A DNA stretch of 64,000 nucleotides from assembly GCF_009763245.1 (NCBI RefSeq), contig NZ_WKJZ01000001.1, forward strand, positions 1,417,542-1,481,541, in the 5' to 3' direction. The translations under genes were made by a program, and so were the position numbers. The first letter of the stretch is position 1, and each line of letters begins with the position of its first letter. Below the pieces are notes generated by a model. The model worked only from the letters and a program-made list of their open reading frames with translations. It was not told the origin of the DNA and ran no database searches. The DNA is from Pseudomonas xionganensis (GTDB lineage Bacteria > Pseudomonadota > Gammaproteobacteria > Pseudomonadales > Pseudomonadaceae). Positions 42,836 to 52,389 of this stretch are shown piece after piece.

Positions 42836-43876
42836 ATGCGCTCGCCCTTTCGCCTTGCCCAAACCGCTATCGCCTGTGTTTGCGCGGCTCTTTTGAGCAC
42901 GGCTGCCCAGGCGCGCATGGTGGAGCTGGAGGACAGCGAGCTGTCGGATATCACCGGGCAGGCCTTTATCAACCTGACCACCGACAGCGCCAACGGGCTG
43001 GATTTCACCCGGATCAATTTCGGTATGGATGTGGCGGCCCAGCTCAATATCAAGAAGTTGCAGCTGGGCCTGTATTCACGGGCGGGTGAGGCAGCCAATA
43101 CCGCCGATATCGATATCAATAACTTCGCCCTGGGCACGGTTGACGATGCCACTGGGCAGGTCAATCCCTTTCTGATCAAGAATCCTTTTCTTGAACTGGC
43201 CTATTCGGGCAACAAGGTGGTGGGCGTGCGCCTGGGCTTTAGCGAAGCCCAGGGTTATCTGTCCGGGGATATCAACCGCATGACCGGCAATATCGCCGTG
43301 GATCTCTACGGCAAGGGCAGCTACCTGGCCACGCAGATGAACTGCGCCTGGTATGACCTGATCTGCGCCAGTGCCAAGGGGTTGGTGGGCGGTGCCTATG
43401 CCAACAGTGATTTCAGCGCCCAGGCCCAACTGGTCAATGGCGTGGGGGATCCCGATCCGGTGCGCGCCACCATGATCGGGATGGTGGATGGGCAGAAACT
43501 GTCGATCCCTTCGGGCTCCGGTTTCGACAATTTTCTGCTGAGCCTGTTTTCTTCGAGCAATTGCGAGTTGCTCAGTACCCAGACCTGCTTCCCCCTGGCC
43601 AACTATGGCAGCTTCCCGATTGGTCAGCTCAACCCCAATAACAGCCAGCAGTTTGCCAGTGCCGCCAAGGGCGTATTTCTCTCCATGCAGAGCCAGAACG
43701 TGCAGTGGCGCGATCAGCAGGACGCCAGCAAATTCATCACCGCCCTGGCGGGTGCTTTTATGAATATCCCGCGCAATGCCGATGGCTCGGCGGCGATCAA
43801 TACCAGTTTCCAGGAAGCCTTTAACGGTATTCCGCGGCAGGACACCTGCTTCGGAACCGCAGACAGGGGGTGCTGA
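42836..43876 (+). CDS. Secreted protein A with LxDxxLSxxxGQ motif (DUF6160-like)
   Basis: A 346-residue exported protein. The signal peptide ends near residue 26-27 (LLSTAAQA). The predicted mature start carries MVELEDSELSDITGQAFINL (28-47), the motif shared by all four proteins of this cluster. The body is rich in Asn, Gly, Ser and beta-prone stretches. It has two Cys pairs (NCAWYDLIC near 166-174 and NCELLSTQTC). AAGGA precedes the ATG. It reminds me of DUF6160 proteins (some called Fil proteins in Acinetobacter), but the assignment is from memory. Function unknown; surface or periplasmic location inferred. Confidence 0.8.
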   Translation: MRSPFRLAQTAIACVCAALLSTAAQARMVELEDSELSDITGQAFINLTTDSANGLDFTRINFGMDVAAQLNIKKLQLGLYSRAGEAANTADIDINNFALGTVDDATGQVNPFLIKNPFLELAYSGNKVVGVRLGFSEAQGYLSGDINRMTGNIAVDLYGKGSYLATQMNCAWYDLICASAKGLVGGAYANSDFSAQAQLVNGVGDPDPVRATMIGMVDGQKLSIPSGSGFDNFLLSLFSSSNCELLSTQTCFPLANYGSFPIGQLNPNNSQQFASAAKGVFLSMQSQNVQWRDQQDASKFITALAGAFMNIPRNADGSAAINTSFQEAFNGIPRQDTCFGTADRGC

Positions 43877-43878
43877 AC

Positions 43879-44922
43879 ATGGGCAAGTGGCTGCCGTTGT
43901 TGTTGCTCCTGGGGATCACCCAGGCCCATGGCGAAATGGTTGCCCTGGAGGATGACGAACTCTCCGCGGTGCAAGGCGCCGGTATCGGCTTTGTGCTCGA
44001 TGGCGTGCTGTTCGACGCCAACCAGGCCACCATCACCATCAACGATATCAATAACGCCAACGGGCAGAACGTGCCGATCTCGGTCAAGGAGTTCTACCTG
44101 GGTGCCACCGGCAGCAACAAGGGCGCGGTGCTCAACCCGGTGACCATCGGCCGTCTCGATCACCCCTTTACCCTGGGGCTGGCCAAGGGTGAGGATCTGC
44201 GCAGCCTGCGCGATGACGGAGCCTGGGTGCAGACCACGCCGAACAATGTCAGCGTGCTGCAGCTGAATTTTCCCGAGCGCCTGATCGGTGTGGGCGGCCA
44301 GGCCTGTATCGCCGGCTTCGCTGCCGCCGGCAGCAACTGTTCGACCCGTGCCGAAGGGCGGGTGGATATGGGCATTCGCTTCGACTTTCAGGTGGCCGCC
44401 GGGCGTACCGACATCCTCAATATCGATATCGCCGAGCTGGTGATGGATGGCTCCTACCTGCGTCTGTGGGGGGATGATCCCCGAGCGCAGTTGGTGGGCG
44501 AGGCGCGGGTGAATATCTTCGCCAAGAGCCTGGAGCTGATGTCCTGCGCCGCCGGTGCCGCCAACTGTGCGACCACGGCCGAGCAGGCGGCGCGCACCGC
44601 CTACCTGACCAACGCCTTTGCCAATATCGCCCTGGGTTACGGCAAGAGTCAGCCGTTGCTGTTCGACGTCAACAGCAATGGCCAGTTTGTGCTGGAGCTG
44701 CCCAACCCGGTGGCCGCCGGCACCACCCAGGCCGAGCGCAATGCCCTGGCCGCGGATTTCTACGCCAATGCGCCGCGTACCAACCTGGTGATCGGCAACC
44801 TCAACTTCGGCGGCACTCGCCCGGGCTACGGCCAGGTGCCCACCGGCGGTTACAACTTTGGCCAGAGCGAGATTCGTGGCCTGAGCTTTAACTATCTGAA
44901 GGTGACCAGCCGTGACCTCTAG
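43879..44922 (+). CDS. Secreted protein B with LxDxxLSxxxG motif (DUF6160-like)
   Basis: A 347-residue exported protein. The signal peptide (residues 1-17, LLLLLGITQAHG) leads directly into MVALEDDELSAVQGAGIGFV (20-39). The body is predicted all-beta, with paired Cys (CIAGFAAAGSNC; CAAGAANC). The ATG at 43879 lies 2 bp after the stop of protein A, with AGGGGG at a good spacing; an in-frame GTG at 43870 overlaps the stop and lacks this advantage. It is translationally coupled to its neighbours. Confidence 0.8.
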   Translation: MGKWLPLLLLLGITQAHGEMVALEDDELSAVQGAGIGFVLDGVLFDANQATITINDINNANGQNVPISVKEFYLGATGSNKGAVLNPVTIGRLDHPFTLGLAKGEDLRSLRDDGAWVQTTPNNVSVLQLNFPERLIGVGGQACIAGFAAAGSNCSTRAEGRVDMGIRFDFQVAAGRTDILNIDIAELVMDGSYLRLWGDDPRAQLVGEARVNIFAKSLELMSCAAGAANCATTAEQAARTAYLTNAFANIALGYGKSQPLLFDVNSNGQFVLELPNPVAAGTTQAERNALAADFYANAPRTNLVIGNLNFGGTRPGYGQVPTGGYNFGQSEIRGLSFNYLKVTSRDL

Positions 44923-45514
44923 ACTGCTTGCGCTCTGCGTGATGCTCCTGAGCCTGCCGGCCCTGGCCGAAATGCAGGCGCTGGATGACGAGACCCTGAG
45001 CCAGCTCAACGGCCAGGGTGGGGTTTATCTGTCTGGCGAGTTCAGCATCAACAAGGATGGCGGGGTGCTCTGGAGTCTGCCGCTGAATAACGACCCGGCT
45101 ACCTGGAGTGCTGATCAACGCAGCTGCGCCACCCCCGGCGCCAGTGCGGTGGAGCATTGTGGTCTGCGCATTGCGGTGCGCAGTGAAGCCGATGGCGGCT
45201 GGTATGTGCTGGACAATATGAAGGGCATTTTCAGCTTCGAGGGCCTGACTCTGCGCACCCGCACCATCAACGATGGCTTCGGTGGCGATGGCGCCAATTT
45301 CAATCAGGACGTATTGGAGTTCGGGTTGCCCAGCGAGGTGAAGTTCAAGGACGGCAGCTTCGCCTTTGGTGTGGCCAATCAGGGCGGCTGGCAGAACAGC
45401 TCCCTGAGCCAGGCCAATGGCGGCAACCCGGCCTATCAGCAGACCAATATCTTCTCGGCCAAGATCGACGGCAGCATCCGTATGCAGGGCAATGTCCTGA
45501 TCTTCCCGAAGTAG
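44912..45514 (+). CDS. Secreted protein C with LxDxxLSxxxGQ motif (DUF6160-like)
   Basis: A 200-residue exported protein, the shortest of the four. Signal peptide at about 1-19 (ALCVMLLSLPALA), then MQALDDETLSQLNGQGGVYL (21-40) at the mature N-terminus. Two Cys (CATPGASAVEHC) recur. It starts with GTG at 44912 inside the end of gene B (11-bp overlap), indicating coupled translation. Rich in Gly, Asn, Asp. Confidence 0.78.
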   Translation: MTSRLLALCVMLLSLPALAEMQALDDETLSQLNGQGGVYLSGEFSINKDGGVLWSLPLNNDPATWSADQRSCATPGASAVEHCGLRIAVRSEADGGWYVLDNMKGIFSFEGLTLRTRTINDGFGGDGANFNQDVLEFGLPSEVKFKDGSFAFGVANQGGWQNSSLSQANGGNPAYQQTNIFSAKIDGSIRMQGNVLIFPK

Positions 45515-45526
45515 AGGAGCCCTGTC

Positions 45527-47848
45527 ATGGCCCGTTATCCGCTGCTCTTGCTTGCTCTGCTTAGCCCGCTGGCCCAGGCCATGCAGGCCCTGGACGACCA
45601 GAGCCTGTCGGCGGTCAGCGGCCGTGATGGCATCAGCCTGCAGACCACTGGTGGCGCCTGGTCGGCCAGCAGCATCGACTACGGCCAGGATGGCCAGACC
45701 CTGAGCCTCAAGGGCGTCAGCAGCCAGAATCAGCTGCTGGGCAGCAGCTCCACCACCACTATCGATGTGCAGGACGGTCGTCTGCATGTGCAGCACAGCG
45801 GCGCGGCGCAGATGCTGGCCATCGACAATATCGAGCTGGCCGGCAGCAACAAGAGTTTCGGCGCCTTCCGTGCCTTCTATACCCTGGGCGGCAGCCTCAA
45901 GCTCAGCGGCGGCGGGGCCAGTGGGGTGAGCGGCTTCTCGGTGGATGACAGCCAGCTGTCGCTGAGCGCCGCCACCTTCTATTACCGCGACAACGGCTTC
46001 GACCTGATAGTCCAGGGCCTGTCCTTCGACACCTATCTGAACAACGCCTATGTGGACATTGTCAGCGGCGGCAGCGGCCAGGAGGTCAAGCTGGATCTGG
46101 GCAGCTCGCGCTTTGTCGCCTCCATCGCCGGCATCGGCCTGGATCTGGCCCATGGCGACCCGATCCCGGGCGTGCCGGTGACGCCGGGCGCGCCGGATCT
46201 GCGTGATGCCAACGCCGGGCGCAGCTTCGGCCAGCTGCACATGGACCTCAACCTGGGCGGCAGCCTGAGCATCGGCAGTGGCGGCGCCAGTGGCGAGGGG
46301 CTGCGCATCAAACCCAATATCAGCATCAGTAACAGCCTGTTCCAGTATCAGGACGAGGGCGTGCTGCGCGCCGAGAACTTCGCCGGCAGCCTGATCAGCA
46401 ACAGCGGCATCACCCTGGACCTGGCCCAGGATGGCCAGGGCAGCTATGCCCAACTGGCCTTCAGCGACCTCAAGTTCAACGCCACCCTGGGCGGCCTGAT
46501 CATGGGCAACCCATCCAACCAGAAGCTTGGCAGCCTGGCCGTGGACCTCAACTTCCTCGATCAGGGCGCGCGGCAGAACTGGGTCAAATTGCGTCCGGGC
46601 GGTGATAGCAACTCGGGCCTCAAGGGCATCAGCGCCGATGCCAGCTGGAATATGGTCGACAGCTCCCTGGCCCTGACCGATAACGGCAACAGCATGTGGT
46701 TCAGTGGCCTGCGCACCCATGGCAGCGGCCAGTTCACCCTGGATATCACCAAGAGCTGCGCCGCCGGCGTCAGCGCGGGCTGTTATGCCGGCAGCAACAG
46801 TGATCTCAATAGCGGCGGTTATAACGGCCACTTCGACGGCCTGCGCCTGGGCCTGAACAATGTGGTGGGCAGCTACAGTTTCGACGGCCTGCGCGTGGGC
46901 AGTGCCGATGCGCCTTTGCAGGGCGGCACCGAGCTGCTGGTGCTGATGGAGATCTTCCCCGCCTACGACTTCACCCTTAACGGCCAGATTACCCTGCAGC
47001 CCGGTGGTTTCTCGGGGGATGGCCTGCGTTACAACGCCGACTTCTATATCAGCGAAGCCAATGCCGCGGTGACCGTGGACGAGAATGGTCGCGGCCTGTG
47101 GCTGGCTGGCAGCAGCTACGAGATGCACTACCGCGACGGTTCCCTGGATGTCAGCAACAATGGCGTGGAGCTGCGCAAGGGCACCTACTGGTCCAAGCTG
47201 GATGTAGGCGATTTGCGCTGGGGTGACCGCCACACCGGCACCAGCCTGGGTCGCCTGGTACTCAAGCGCTTTGAGCAGGGCTCGACCTTGGCGCTGAGCT
47301 CCGGCGGTGCCGGCGCTCTATGTGTCGGTGGTAGCGGCAGCTCTTCTGCGGCCTGCGTGGCCAGCGGCGGGCGCTGGGAGGATCGTGGCGACGAGGGGCT
47401 GTCGGTCAAGCTGAAGAACGTCTTCGTCCGTGATGGCTCGGGCAACCCGGCCAATGCCGTGTCCAGCAACGACAAGCGCAACCAGATCATCCTGGAGACC
47501 GACCGCGTCGGCGGCGTCAACGGCACGGGCAGTCAGCTGGTGGTGGACAACTTCCACACCTCCGACGCCAACCCGGGCAATCCGGCGGCCAACAGCTACG
47601 GCTTCAATGTCGACCTCAACCTGGATGTGGCGCCGACCCGGGTGTGCGACAAGTCGGCTGCCGGCTGTCCGGTGGTCAGTCCCGACCCCCTGGGTTTTGC
47701 CGTCAACGCCCGGGTGCACTTCAAGGAAATGAATATCGACCGGGTGCAGCATGTGCACCCCACGGGCGGGGCGGTCACCTCCATGTACGGGGTCAAGCTG
47801 CAGAACGCCGATATCCGCGCCAACCTCACCGCCACGCCGATCAACTGA
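45527..47848 (+). CDS. Large secreted protein D with LxDxxLSxxxG motif (DUF6160-like)
   Basis: A 773-residue exported protein. Signal peptide 1-18 (LLLLALLSPLAQA), then MQALDDQSLSAVSGRDGISL (19-38). The body has many repeated beta-strand-like units with LGGSLSI/LGGSLKL, DGLRLGLNN, SGDGLRYN and similar phrases, suggestive of a beta-solenoid or repeated beta-sandwich. Cys pairs occur late (CVGGSGSSSAAC; CDKSAAGC). Good Shine-Dalgarno AGAGGAG. It is the last gene of the cluster; no terminator was recognised, but a GTAGGGTG repeat follows. Confidence 0.8.
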   Translation: MARYPLLLLALLSPLAQAMQALDDQSLSAVSGRDGISLQTTGGAWSASSIDYGQDGQTLSLKGVSSQNQLLGSSSTTTIDVQDGRLHVQHSGAAQMLAIDNIELAGSNKSFGAFRAFYTLGGSLKLSGGGASGVSGFSVDDSQLSLSAATFYYRDNGFDLIVQGLSFDTYLNNAYVDIVSGGSGQEVKLDLGSSRFVASIAGIGLDLAHGDPIPGVPVTPGAPDLRDANAGRSFGQLHMDLNLGGSLSIGSGGASGEGLRIKPNISISNSLFQYQDEGVLRAENFAGSLISNSGITLDLAQDGQGSYAQLAFSDLKFNATLGGLIMGNPSNQKLGSLAVDLNFLDQGARQNWVKLRPGGDSNSGLKGISADASWNMVDSSLALTDNGNSMWFSGLRTHGSGQFTLDITKSCAAGVSAGCYAGSNSDLNSGGYNGHFDGLRLGLNNVVGSYSFDGLRVGSADAPLQGGTELLVLMEIFPAYDFTLNGQITLQPGGFSGDGLRYNADFYISEANAAVTVDENGRGLWLAGSSYEMHYRDGSLDVSNNGVELRKGTYWSKLDVGDLRWGDRHTGTSLGRLVLKRFEQGSTLALSSGGAGALCVGGSGSSSAACVASGGRWEDRGDEGLSVKLKNVFVRDGSGNPANAVSSNDKRNQIILETDRVGGVNGTGSQLVVDNFHTSDANPGNPAANSYGFNVDLNLDVAPTRVCDKSAAGCPVVSPDPLGFAVNARVHFKEMNIDRVQHVHPTGGAVTSMYGVKLQNADIRANLTATPIN

Positions 47849-47870
47849 CACGCCACTGTCATGGCCGTTC

Positions 47871-47890
47871 AGTAGGGTGCGCCATGCGCA
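47871..47890. repeat. GTAGGGTGCGCC repeat (short copy)
   Basis: GTAGGGTGCGCCATGCGCA follows the secreted-protein cluster. It is one arm of the element that is complete at 27663-27719. A second small hairpin, CAACCGGTAATCGCCGGTTG, lies about 45 bp further on. Confidence 0.6.
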
Positions 47891-48069
47891 TCAAGGCTTC
47901 GTGCCGCGCGCCCTGCAATTGGCGTTACCTATGCAACCGGTAATCGCCGGTTGTACAAAAAATCTCCAATTGCCCTTTCGATATGCGCCGGTTGTCGGCA
48001 CAATTCGCCTCCACTTTTTTGGGGGAGGCTTCTGAGCTTCCCGTTAGCCGACCTTGCAGGGGCAGCGCC

Positions 48070-49167
48070 ATGATCAAAACGCCTTACTACCTGATCGACA
48101 AACAGAAGCTGCTGGGCAATCTGGAGAAGATCGCCTATGTGCGCGAACACTCCGGGGCCAAGGCGCTGCTGGCGCTCAAGTGCTTCGCCACCTGGTCGGT
48201 GTTCGATCTGATGCAGCAGTATATGGATGGCACCACGTCCAGCTCACTGTATGAGCTCAAGCTCGGCCGGCAGAAGTTCGCTGGCGAAACCCACGCCTAC
48301 AGCGTGGCCTGGGCCGATGACGAGATCGAAGAGATGGTCGCCAACTGCGACAAGATCATCTTCAACTCCATCGGCCAGCTGGAGCGCTTCGCCTCGCAGA
48401 CCGAAGGCACCATTCGCGGCCTGCGGGTCAATCCCCAGGTGAGCAGTTCTGATTACCTCTTGGCCGACCCGGCCCGGCCGTTCAGCCGCCTGGGTGAGTG
48501 GGACCCGGAAAAGATTGCCGGCGTGATGGATAAGATCAGCGGCTTTATGTTCCACAACAACTGCGAGAACGCCAGCTTCGAGCTGTTCGACCAGATGCTG
48601 ACCACCATCGAGGAGCGCTTCGGCCACCTGCTGGCGCAGGTTCAGTGGGTCAGCCTGGGTGGCGGTATTCACTTTACCGGTGAAGGCTATCCGCTGGATC
48701 AGTTCTGTGCGCGCCTCAAGGCCTTCTCCGAGCGTTTCGGCGTGCAGGTCTATCTGGAGCCGGGCGAAGCCGCCATTACCCTGAGTTCGTCCCTGGAAGT
48801 CACGGTGCTCGACACCCTGTACAACGGCAAGAACCTGGCCGTGGTCGACAGCTCCATCGAAGCCCACATGCTCGACCTGCTGATCTATCGCCTCAATGCC
48901 AAGATGGCGCCGAGCGATGGCGAACATACCTATATGGTCTGCGGCAAATCCTGCCTGGCCGGCGATATCTTCGGCGAGTACCAGTTCGACAAGCCGCTAC
49001 AGATCGGTGATCGCCTGTCGTTTATCGACGCGGCCGGTTACACCATGGTCAAGAAAAACTGGTTCAACGGCCTGAAGATGCCGTCCATCGTGGTCAAGCA
49101 ACTCGACGGCAGCGTCGAGGTGGTGCGCGAATTTGGCTTCGACGATTACCTGTCCAGCCTGAGCTGA
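48070..49167 (+). CDS. nspC: Carboxynorspermidine/carboxyspermidine decarboxylase
   Basis: A 365-residue PLP enzyme of the alanine-racemase-fold decarboxylases. It removes CO2 from carboxynorspermidine or carboxyspermidine in the alternative polyamine pathway. PLP Lys37 lies in ALLALKCFATW; the phosphate-binding Gly-rich loop is SLGGGIHFTGEGYP; the active-site Cys is in CGKSCLAGDIFGEY. The start at 48070 matches the family N-terminus MIKTPYYLIDKQKL. It lies 135 bp before the partner dehydrogenase. Spermidine is the likely product in Pseudomonas; norspermidine is possible. Confidence 0.93.
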   Translation: MIKTPYYLIDKQKLLGNLEKIAYVREHSGAKALLALKCFATWSVFDLMQQYMDGTTSSSLYELKLGRQKFAGETHAYSVAWADDEIEEMVANCDKIIFNSIGQLERFASQTEGTIRGLRVNPQVSSSDYLLADPARPFSRLGEWDPEKIAGVMDKISGFMFHNNCENASFELFDQMLTTIEERFGHLLAQVQWVSLGGGIHFTGEGYPLDQFCARLKAFSERFGVQVYLEPGEAAITLSSSLEVTVLDTLYNGKNLAVVDSSIEAHMLDLLIYRLNAKMAPSDGEHTYMVCGKSCLAGDIFGEYQFDKPLQIGDRLSFIDAAGYTMVKKNWFNGLKMPSIVVKQLDGSVEVVREFGFDDYLSSLS

Positions 49168-49170
49168 TCC

Positions 49171-49246
49171 GTAGGGTGGATGACGCTTTTTTCATCCACC
49201 TGCGCGATGACCGAGCGGTGGACGGGTAAAGCGCCGTCCACCCTAC
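49171..49246. repeat. GTAGGGTGGATGACGC palindromic repeat
   Basis: A 76-bp element starting GTAGGGTGGATGACGC and ending GCGCCGTCCACCCTAC, with internal arms TGGATGA / TCATCCA. It lies between the two polyamine genes. Confidence 0.8.
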
Positions 49247-49302
49247 GTGTTGTAAACCCGTAATACCTGTCTCTAAACCGCAACACCCTGGAGGTGAAAC
49301 AA

Positions 49303-50547
49303 TTGAAGAAGAACGTTCTGATCATTGGTGCAGGAGGTGTCGCCAAGGTGGTGGCCCACAAGTGCGCGCAGCACAACGACGAACTCGGTCGGATTGCCAT
49401 CGCGTCGCGCAACATCTCCAAATGCCAGGCCATCATCGACAGCGTCAAGGCCAAGGGCAGCTTGAAGCAGCCGGCCGAGATCCAGGCTTACGCCCTGAAC
49501 GCGCTGGATATTGAAGCAACCAAGGCACTGATCCGCGAGACCGAATCGCAGATCGTCATCAATGTGGGTTCGGCCTTCCTCAATATGTCGGTGCTGCGCG
49601 CCTGCATCGATACCGGCGCCGCCTACCTCGACACCGCCATCCACGAAGAGCCGGGCAAGATCTGCGAAACGCCGCCCTGGTACGGCAACTACGAGTGGAA
49701 GCACCTGGCCGAGTGCCAGGAAAAAGGCATCACCGCCATCCTTGGCGTGGGTTTCGACCCGGGCGTGGTCAACGCCTATGCCGCTTTGGCCCAGCAGCAG
49801 TACTTCGACAGCATCGAGTCGATCGACATCCTCGACGTCAACGCCGGTTCCCACGGCAAGTACTTCGCCACCAATTTCGACCCGGAAATCAACTTCCGCG
49901 AATTTACCGGGCAAGTCTGGAGCTGGCAGAACAGCCAGTGGACCAGCAATACCATGTTCGAGGTCAAGCGCACCGACGACCTGCCGGTGGTCGGCGTACA
50001 GAATCTGTACCTGACCGGGCATGACGAAGTGCATTCCCTGTCCAAGCACCTGAACGTGCCCAATGTGCGCTTCTGGATGAGCTTCGGTGAGCACTACATC
50101 AATGTGTTTACCGTGCTGAAGAACCTCGGCCTGCTCTCCGAACAGCCGGTAACCACAGCAGAAGGTCTGCAAGTGGTGCCGCTCAAGGTGGTCAAGGCCG
50201 TACTGCCGGACCCAGCCTCGCTGGCCCCGGGCTATAGCGGCAAGACCTGCATCGGTGACCTGGTCAAGGGCACCAAGGACGGCAAACCGGCCGAGCTGTT
50301 TATCTACAACGTCGCCGACCACAAGGACGCCTATGTCGAGACCGACAGCCAGGGCATTTCCTACACCGCCGGTGTACCGCCGGTGGCGGCTGCCCTGCTG
50401 GTGGCCCGTGGCGAGTGGGACGTGGCGCAGATGGCCAACGTCGAACAGCTGCCGGCCGAGCCGTTCCTCAAGCTGCTCGATGTAATGGGCCTGCCGACCC
50501 GGATTAAGGACGCCAACGGCGACCGTCCCTGGGATCAGGCCCTCTGA
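49303..50547 (+). CDS. Carboxynorspermidine synthase (saccharopine dehydrogenase family)
   Basis: A 414-residue NADPH-dependent reductase that condenses aspartate semialdehyde with diaminopropane or putrescine to carboxy(nor)spermidine, the substrate of the enzyme encoded upstream. Rossmann motif IIGAGGVAKVVAHKC at the N-terminus, GVGFDPGVVNAYAALA in the middle and a saccharopine-reductase C-terminal domain. A TTG at 49303 is chosen because GGAGG lies 8 bp upstream and the family starts MKKNVLIIGAGG; the GTG at 49294 overlaps that Shine-Dalgarno. Confidence 0.92.
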   Translation: MKKNVLIIGAGGVAKVVAHKCAQHNDELGRIAIASRNISKCQAIIDSVKAKGSLKQPAEIQAYALNALDIEATKALIRETESQIVINVGSAFLNMSVLRACIDTGAAYLDTAIHEEPGKICETPPWYGNYEWKHLAECQEKGITAILGVGFDPGVVNAYAALAQQQYFDSIESIDILDVNAGSHGKYFATNFDPEINFREFTGQVWSWQNSQWTSNTMFEVKRTDDLPVVGVQNLYLTGHDEVHSLSKHLNVPNVRFWMSFGEHYINVFTVLKNLGLLSEQPVTTAEGLQVVPLKVVKAVLPDPASLAPGYSGKTCIGDLVKGTKDGKPAELFIYNVADHKDAYVETDSQGISYTAGVPPVAAALLVARGEWDVAQMANVEQLPAEPFLKLLDVMGLPTRIKDANGDRPWDQAL

Positions 50548-50838
50548 TTGGCTGCGCGTCGGCCAGGCGTTGTTGAAAGCGCGCTCTGACAGCTCATTTA
50601 CAGCAGTAAACTCCGCGTCCTCGCGCACTTTCGCCTAGCCTGACTCTAGCTCGCTCAATCAGCCTAGCGCCCGCCATCTTGGTGGGCGTTTTGCTTTCTG
50701 GGGCGTGGGAGGGGCTTTAGCCGCGACCTGGCATTGATATCCGCCGCGCTTCCCGCCCGCGGCATTTCACGCGACAATCGCAGGTCTATGGGCCACCCGA
50801 TGCAGGTGGCCGGCCGTGACAGTCGTGAGGAAGCCTCT
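50548..50838. other. leuA upstream region
   Basis: A 291-bp gap with a hairpin at 50668-50696 and GAGGAAG before the leuA ATG. A short Leu-rich leader peptide was looked for and not found, so classical attenuation is not supported. Confidence 0.5.
50668..50696 (+). terminator. Hairpin with T-rich tail upstream of leuA
   Basis: A 9-bp stem CGCCCGCCA / TGGTGGGCG (one G-T pair) with a 3-base loop is followed by TTTTGCTTTCT. It may terminate the polyamine gene transcript or act as an attenuator for leuA. Confidence 0.7.
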
Positions 50839-52389
50839 ATGAGCAGCAAAGACCGCGTCATTATTTTCGACACCACCCTGCGTGACGGCGAGCAGAGTCC
50901 CGGCGCGTCCATGACCGGTGAAGAGAAGCTGCGCATTGCCAAGGCTCTGGAGCGTCTGCGTGTCGATGTGATCGAGGCCGGCTTTGCCATCGCCAGCCCG
51001 GGGGACTTCGCCGCGGTCAAGGCGATTGCCGATAACATCAAGGACAGCACCGTGTGCAGCCTGTCCCGTGCCCTGGACGCCGACATCGACCGCGCCGCCG
51101 AGGCCCTCAAGGGCGCCAACAGCGGGCGTATCCACACCTTTATCGCCACCAGCCCGATTCATATGCAGCACAAGCTGCGTATGCAGCCCGATCAGGTGGT
51201 GGAGCAGGCGGTGCACGCGGTCAAGCGCGCACGCAACCTCTGTGCCGATGTCGAGTTCTCCTGCGAGGATGCCGGCCGCTCCGAGCTGGATTTCCTCTGC
51301 CGCATCATCGAGGCGGCCATCGACGCCGGCGCGCGCACCATCAATATCCCCGACACGGTCGGCTACGCCATTCCGCACCAGTACGCCGAGACCATCCGCC
51401 AGCTGCTCAACCGCGTGCCCAACGCCGACAAGGCGGTGTTCTCGGTGCATTGCCACAATGACCTGGGCCTGGCCGTGGCCAACTCCCTGGCCGCCGTGGT
51501 GGCCGGTGCCCGTCAGGTGGAATGCACCATCAACGGCCTGGGCGAGCGCGCCGGCAATGCCGCGCTGGAAGAGATCGTCATGGCGATCAAGACCCGTGCC
51601 GATCTGCTTGGCGTCTACACCAATATCGACACCCCGCATATCTTGAGCACCTCGCGCATGGTCTCCGGCATCACCGGTTTCCCGGTGCAGCCGAACAAGG
51701 CCATCGTCGGTGCCAACGCCTTCGCCCACGAGTCGGGCATCCACCAGGACGGCGTGCTCAAGCACCGCGAGACCTACGAGATCATGTCCGCCCAGTCGGT
51801 GGGCTGGAACACCAACAAGATGGTGATGGGCAAGCACTCCGGGCGCGCCGCCTTCCGTTCGCGTCTGGAGGAACTGGGCATCACCCTGGCCGGCGAGGCC
51901 GAGCTGAACGCCGCCTTCGCCCGCTTCAAGGAACTGGCCGACAAGAAGCACGAGATCTTCGACGAAGACCTGCAGGCCCTGGTCTCCGACACCCTGGCCG
52001 AGGAAGCCCCGGAGCACTTCAAGCTGGTGACCCTGGAAGTGGCCAGCAAGACCGGCGAGGTGCCCCAGGCCAAGGTGGTGGTCAGCGTCGATGGCGCCGA
52101 GCAGCATGCCGATGCCCAGGGCTCCGGCCCGGTGGACGCCGCCTTCAAGGCCATCGAGGCCATCGCCGCCTCCGAGGCCAGCCTGCAGCTTTATTCGGTC
52201 AACGCCATCACCCAGGGCACCGACTCCCAGGGCGAGGTCACCGTTCGCCTGGAGAAGGGCGGGCGCATCGTCAACGGCAATGGCGCCGACACCGATATCC
52301 TGGTGGCGTCGGCCAAGGCCTATATCAACGCGCTCAACCTGATGCAGGCCGGCGCGCCCAAGGCCCACCCGCAGGCGGCTGACGTTTGA
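50839..52389 (+). CDS. leuA: 2-isopropylmalate synthase (short LeuA1-type)
   Basis: A 516-residue enzyme that condenses acetyl-CoA with 2-ketoisovalerate in leucine synthesis. The TIM barrel has [15 protein letters not shown] near the N-terminus, the metal ligands in [13 protein letters not shown], and [17 protein letters not shown]. The C-terminal allosteric domain (about 390-510) is present. It is the E. coli-like short form; the main pseudomonad LeuA I know is the longer, fungal-like type of about 556 residues, so this may be an additional or alternative copy. Start at 50839 with GAGGAAG upstream. The next gene overlaps its stop. Confidence 0.9.
   Translation: MSSKDRVIIFDTTLRDGEQSPGASMTGEEKLRIAKALERLRVDVIEAGFAIASPGDFAAVKAIADNIKDSTVCSLSRALDADIDRAAEALKGANSGRIHTFIATSPIHMQHKLRMQPDQVVEQAVHAVKRARNLCADVEFSCEDAGRSELDFLCRIIEAAIDAGARTINIPDTVGYAIPHQYAETIRQLLNRVPNADKAVFSVHCHNDLGLAVANSLAAVVAGARQVECTINGLGERAGNAALEEIVMAIKTRADLLGVYTNIDTPHILSTSRMVSGITGFPVQPNKAIVGANAFAHESGIHQDGVLKHRETYEIMSAQSVGWNTNKMVMGKHSGRAAFRSRLEELGITLAGEAELNAAFARFKELADKKHEIFDEDLQALVSDTLAEEAPEHFKLVTLEVASKTGEVPQAKVVVSVDGAEQHADAQGSGPVDAAFKAIEAIAASEASLQLYSVNAITQGTDSQGEVTVRLEKGGRIVNGNGADTDILVASAKAYINALNLMQAGAPKAHPQAADV

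Noticed and set aside
50548..50838. Leucine attenuation leader for leuA.
   Set aside because: No short frame with consecutive Leu codons and a ribosome site precedes the hairpin.
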